From Trueperaceae bacterium (lineage in GTDB: Bacteria; Deinococcota; Deinococci; Deinococcales; Trueperaceae): a DNA stretch of 8,511 nt. The stretch is taken from contig JAGXHO010000273.1 in the NCBI GenBank assembly GCA_024636105.1, forward strand, positions 1-8,511, given 5' to 3'. The notes beneath the pieces are model-generated. The model was given only the letters and a program-made list of their open reading frames with translations, made no database searches and had not been told where the DNA came from. Made by a program: the position numbers and the translations under genes. Each line of letters begins with the position of its first letter. Position 1 is the stretch's first letter. Shown one piece after another: positions 6,666-8,511 of this stretch.

Positions 6666-6672
6666 CGGTCCC

Positions 6673-7248
6673 ATGTTGAACCCGACCCTGCGACCGGTCG
6701 AAGCCCGCGTCTACACCGACGAGTTCCGCGTGTATGGGGTCTTCCACCTGCGCGCCAACACGGGCACCGCTTGGCTGCTGAACGCCGACGATCGGCCGCA
6801 CCTGCCGCTCACGCACGTCTCGATGTTTCGGCCGGGCGTCGCCCACCCGCCCGGGTCGGAGCAGCTCTCGTACGAGACGCACTTCGCCGCGATCCCCAAG
6901 GCGTCGATCGTCTGGATGCAGGGGGGCGCGCCCGACTCCGTGCAGGAGGGGATGGGGCGGCAGCCGCGGCAGGTCTACCTGGTGTACCCGACGTACGTCC
7001 TGACGGGGACGTTCTCGATGCGAACCGAGGTGCGGCTGTCGGATTACATCGGCACGGCCATGGCGGCGAAGCCGTTCGTCACGCTGCACGAGGCGCGCAT
7101 CCTGGGGGCGGGCAGCCGTGGGCAGAGCTTCGCGGAGCTGCCGACGATCCAGTCCCACGACTTCGTCACCGTCAACCTGCGCAACGTCGGCGGCATCTTC
7201 GACCTGCGCGGCGGCGATCCCGCCAAGGCCTACGTCGCCGAGGAGTGA
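6673..7248 (+). CDS. Conserved-looking protein of unknown function with two related halves
   Basis: 191 residues, no signal peptide or membrane segment, no catalytic motif that I recognise. Two stretches look like versions of one beta-rich unit: residues 13-55 (VYTDEFRVYGVFHLR, then LLNADDRPHLPLTHVSMF) and 101-147 (VYLVYPTYVLTGTFSMR, then LSDYIGTAMAAKPFVTLHEARI). Both start with VY, have G-x-F-x-[LM]-R on the second strand, then a loop with an Asn/Asp-containing turn and a final hydrophobic strand. The second unit, with RLSDYI, resembles small domains of unknown function whose pattern is 'G-x-F-x-x-x-x-x-x-RLSDfLn'; I cannot name the family with certainty. The ATG at 6673 is supported by a TAGGCT element 7 nt upstream. 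The gene diverges from glmM, and its last 19 nt overlap the end of the methyltransferase gene on the other strand. Confidence 0.8.
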   Translation: MLNPTLRPVEARVYTDEFRVYGVFHLRANTGTAWLLNADDRPHLPLTHVSMFRPGVAHPPGSEQLSYETHFAAIPKASIVWMQGGAPDSVQEGMGRQPRQVYLVYPTYVLTGTFSMRTEVRLSDYIGTAMAAKPFVTLHEARILGAGSRGQSFAELPTIQSHDFVTVNLRNVGGIFDLRGGDPAKAYVAEE

Positions 7249-8141
7249 GCCGCGGCCCCCGAACCGGGGGCCGAGCCCGGACCCGCGTCCCAACCCGGGC
7301 TGGGCGAGCTGACCGCGAGCGGCGGAGCGCCCGCCCCCTTTCTGTAGAGCGCGAACGCCACCGGTCCGTGCTCCGAACGCCGCAGCGGCGCGAGTCCGGC
7401 CGCACCGGCCCAGGCGTCGACCGCTTCGAGCGTCGGGAAGCGCAGGCCGCCTCGTTCGAGGAGCCACTGCACCGCGCGCGCCGGGCCGACGGCCCGGCGC
7501 GCGTACATCGTCCAGACCAACCCCGATGGGCGCACCACGCGCGCGAGCTCGGCGAACGCGCGCGCCGGGTCGCCGAACTCGTTGAGCGTCGCGCCCACGA
7601 CCGCTGCATCGAAGGCGCCGTCGACGAACGGCAGCGCGTGGGCGTCGGCGCGCACCCACGAAACGGCGAGGCCCGCCCGTTCGGCGCGGCGGCGGCCGAC
7701 CCGCAGGAAGGCGGACGAGGCGTCGAGCGCGAACGCCTCCGCGCCGTCGGCGGCCAGCGTGCGGGCGTACAGACCGGCGCTGCAGCCCACGTCGAGCACG
7801 CACCGTCCCGCGAGCGGCGCGGATCCGGCCGTCTCGCGCGGCCCCAGCGTCGCGGCCAGCCAGGCGCGCAGGGTGCGCAGTTCGAAGGCGGTGGTCGTGG
7901 CGCCCAGGGTGAGGATGGCGAGCGAGCGGTGGCGCCACAGCGGTTCGTACGCCCATGCGGTCGGGGTGAGGTCGTTGACCCAGCCGGCCAAGCCGCGCGT
8001 CGGCAGGCGGGCCGCTCGCCCCGGATGCGCGTCGACGAAGCCGTTGCGGACGGGGTACGGGCGGTCGAACGGGTACGCGCTGCCATCCGCGGGTGGGGCG
8101 GCCGGCGGCGGTGGGTGCGCCGCGTCAGAGGTTCCAGCCAC
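7230..8141 (-). CDS. Class I SAM-dependent methyltransferase
   Basis: 303 residues with a Rossmann-like Methyltransf_11-type core: motif [10 protein letters not shown] (115-123), acidic Asp140 ending strand 2 (AFALDAS), ADAHALPF (165-172), [13 protein letters not shown] (177-189) and the post-core VVRPSGLVW (202-210). The N-terminal [14 protein letters not shown] block (64-77) is of the kind seen in small-molecule methyltransferases, but the substrate cannot be inferred. A Pro/Ala-rich start (1-20) and a Gly/Ser/Pro/Ala-rich tail (about 271-303) look disordered. The tail is encoded through two GC hairpins and ends within the opposing gene. The GTG start at 8141 is preceded by GAGGT 5 nt upstream and overlaps the dehydrogenase gene by 17 nt; no other start codon is visible before the core. 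Probably co-transcribed with the dehydrogenase. Confidence 0.88.
   Translation of the reverse strand: MAGTSDAAHPPPPAAPPADGSAYPFDRPYPVRNGFVDAHPGRAARLPTRGLAGWVNDLTPTAWAYEPLWRHRSLAILTLGATTTAFELRTLRAWLAATLGPRETAGSAPLAGRCVLDVGCSAGLYARTLAADGAEAFALDASSAFLRVGRRRAERAGLAVSWVRADAHALPFVDGAFDAAVVGATLNEFGDPARAFAELARVVRPSGLVWTMYARRAVGPARAVQWLLERGGLRFPTLEAVDAWAGAAGLAPLRRSEHGPVAFALYRKGAGAPPLAVSSPSPGWDAGPGSAPGSGAAAHSSAT
7253..7273 (+). terminator. Strong GC hairpin just after the unknown gene
   Basis: Nine-base arms CGGCCCCCG (7253-7261) and CGGGGGCCG (7265-7273) close a 3-nt AAC loop, starting 4 nt after the TGA at 7248. There is no T-tract, so it is a terminator-like or mRNA-stabilising hairpin rather than a textbook intrinsic terminator. 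It also lies within the C-terminal coding region of the opposing methyltransferase gene. Confidence 0.5.
7274..7301 (+). repeat. Second inverted repeat abutting the first hairpin
   Basis: AGCCCGG (7274-7280) and CCGGGCT (7295-7301) are perfect 7-base inverted arms around a 14-nt loop, starting immediately after the first hairpin. Tandem hairpins after a stop codon support a transcript-end or insulating role between converging genes. No T-run follows. Confidence 0.4.
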
Positions 8142-8511
8142 CGGCGACCTCGAGGTGGACCCCGGTGACGTACCGCGCCTCCGGGCTCAACAGGTAGCCC
8201 ACGGCGCCCGCCATCTCGTCGAGCGTTCCGGTGCGCCCCATGGGGAGCTCCTCCAGCGGCTTGGTGTCGCTGTTCTCGAGCACCCCCGGGCTGACCACGT
8301 TCGCCGTGATGCCATGGACCGCCTCGGTCGCGGCGAGGGCCTTGGTGTAGTGCAAGACGCCCGCCTTGGCGGCGACGTAGGCGACGATCCCCGGCCGCGC
8401 CTTGAGCAACTCGGCGCCGGCGTACCCGATGTTCACGATGCGCCCGCCGCCGGCAGCGCGCATCAGCGGCACCGCCCGCTGGCACGTGGCAAATGTGGCG
8501 TGCAGGTTCGA
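8125..8511 (-). CDS. Short-chain dehydrogenase/reductase (SDR), C-terminal 128 residues
   Basis: The frame is open to the window edge, so the N-terminal half with the cofactor-binding GxxxGxG loop lies outside. Visible are the structural Asn (SNLHATF), the strand GGGRIVNIG, the catalytic Tyr45 and Lys49 of YxxxK (YVAAK, numbering the first visible residue 1), the [14 protein letters not shown] block after strand 6, and the C-terminal [20 protein letters not shown] typical of FabG-like classical SDRs. The position of the catalytic Ser in E. coli FabG (IGSVVG) aligns with Tyr30 (IGYAGA), with about two extra residues before the YxxxK tyrosine. An NAD(P)-dependent oxidoreductase is likely; substrate unknown, and the lost Ser leaves catalytic competence open. 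An internal ATG at 8472 is not the start. It precedes and overlaps the methyltransferase gene by 17 nt. Confidence 0.92.
   Translation of the reverse strand, partial: SNLHATFATCQRAVPLMRAAGGGRIVNIGYAGAELLKARPGIVAYVAAKAGVLHYTKALAATEAVHGITANVVSPGVLENSDTKPLEELPMGRTGTLDEMAGAVGYLLSPEARYVTGVHLEVAGGWNL
8147..8151 (-). promoter_or_regulatory. Shine-Dalgarno site deciding the methyltransferase GTG start
   Basis: GAGGT read on the minus strand, 5 nt before the GTG at 8141. It lies inside the last codons of the dehydrogenase gene and supports a GTG start that overlaps that gene's end by 17 nt. Confidence 0.6.

Noticed and set aside
5408..6679. Plus-strand open frame antisense to glmM that would run into the unknown gene.
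   Set aside because: It is a shadow of glmM with no recognisable domain. The gene at 6673 uses another frame with its own promoter-like element.
6562..7956. Long minus-strand frame antisense to the unknown gene and overlapping the methyltransferase in another frame.
   Set aside because: The product is Arg/Gly-rich without motifs, and the methyltransferase frame carries the full motif I to post-core series.
1..8511. CRISPR arrays, tRNA or rRNA genes, insertion sequences, integrases, attachment sites and riboswitches.
   Set aside because: No repeated units, cloverleaf signatures, transposase motifs or target duplications were seen on either strand, and the largest gene-free gap is 116 bp.

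Overview
This is a very GC-rich, gene-dense bacterial window with eight protein-coding genes, two of them cut by the window edges. I see no rRNA, tRNA, CRISPR array, insertion sequence or phage gene. Three genes have a TANNNT hexamer exactly 7 nt upstream of an ATG, which is the signature of leaderless or near-leaderless transcription known from Deinococcus and from Actinobacteria. With the base composition and gene content this makes a member of the Deinococcota (possibly Truepera-like) my best guess. An actinobacterium or another high-GC lineage is not excluded.

Layout. At 1-1391 (+) lies the 3' part of a gene for an aldo/keto reductase fused to a Rid/YjgF domain. It converges, with a 7-nt gap, on a minus-strand block at 1399-6556. 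In transcription order that block is glmM (phosphoglucosamine mutase), kynB (kynurenine formamidase, GTG start overlapping the glmM stop by 4 nt), kynU (kynureninase), a peptidase-M24/creatinase-fold protein that has lost most metal ligands, and a single-chain HEPN-MNT nucleotidyltransferase. The last gene appears to have its own promoter and a strong Shine-Dalgarno site. A 116-bp divergent region (6557-6672) holds promoter-like elements facing both ways. From it runs a plus-strand gene of unknown function (6673-7248). Its 3' end overlaps tail-to-tail with a minus-strand methyltransferase (7230-8141), which follows a partial short-chain dehydrogenase (8125-8511) in one transcription unit.

How the genes fit together. 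KynB and KynU convert N-formylkynurenine to kynurenine, then to anthranilate plus alanine. Tryptophan 2,3-dioxygenase (kynA) is not in the window. glmM, a cell-wall precursor gene, heads the unit and is probably translationally coupled to kynB. The M24-like protein may act on a related small molecule, but its substrate cannot be read from sequence. HEPN-MNT resembles a fused toxin-antitoxin or nucleotidyltransferase module.

The points most worth checking are the Rid domain lacking the catalytic arginine, the M24 protein lacking three of five metal ligands, the fused HEPN-MNT protein, the recurrent TANNNT-N7-ATG starts, the duplicated architecture of the unknown protein, and the methyltransferase whose C-terminal tail is encoded through its neighbour's terminator hairpins. 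I do not see a clearly new multi-gene system. The candidates are unusual variants of known families.
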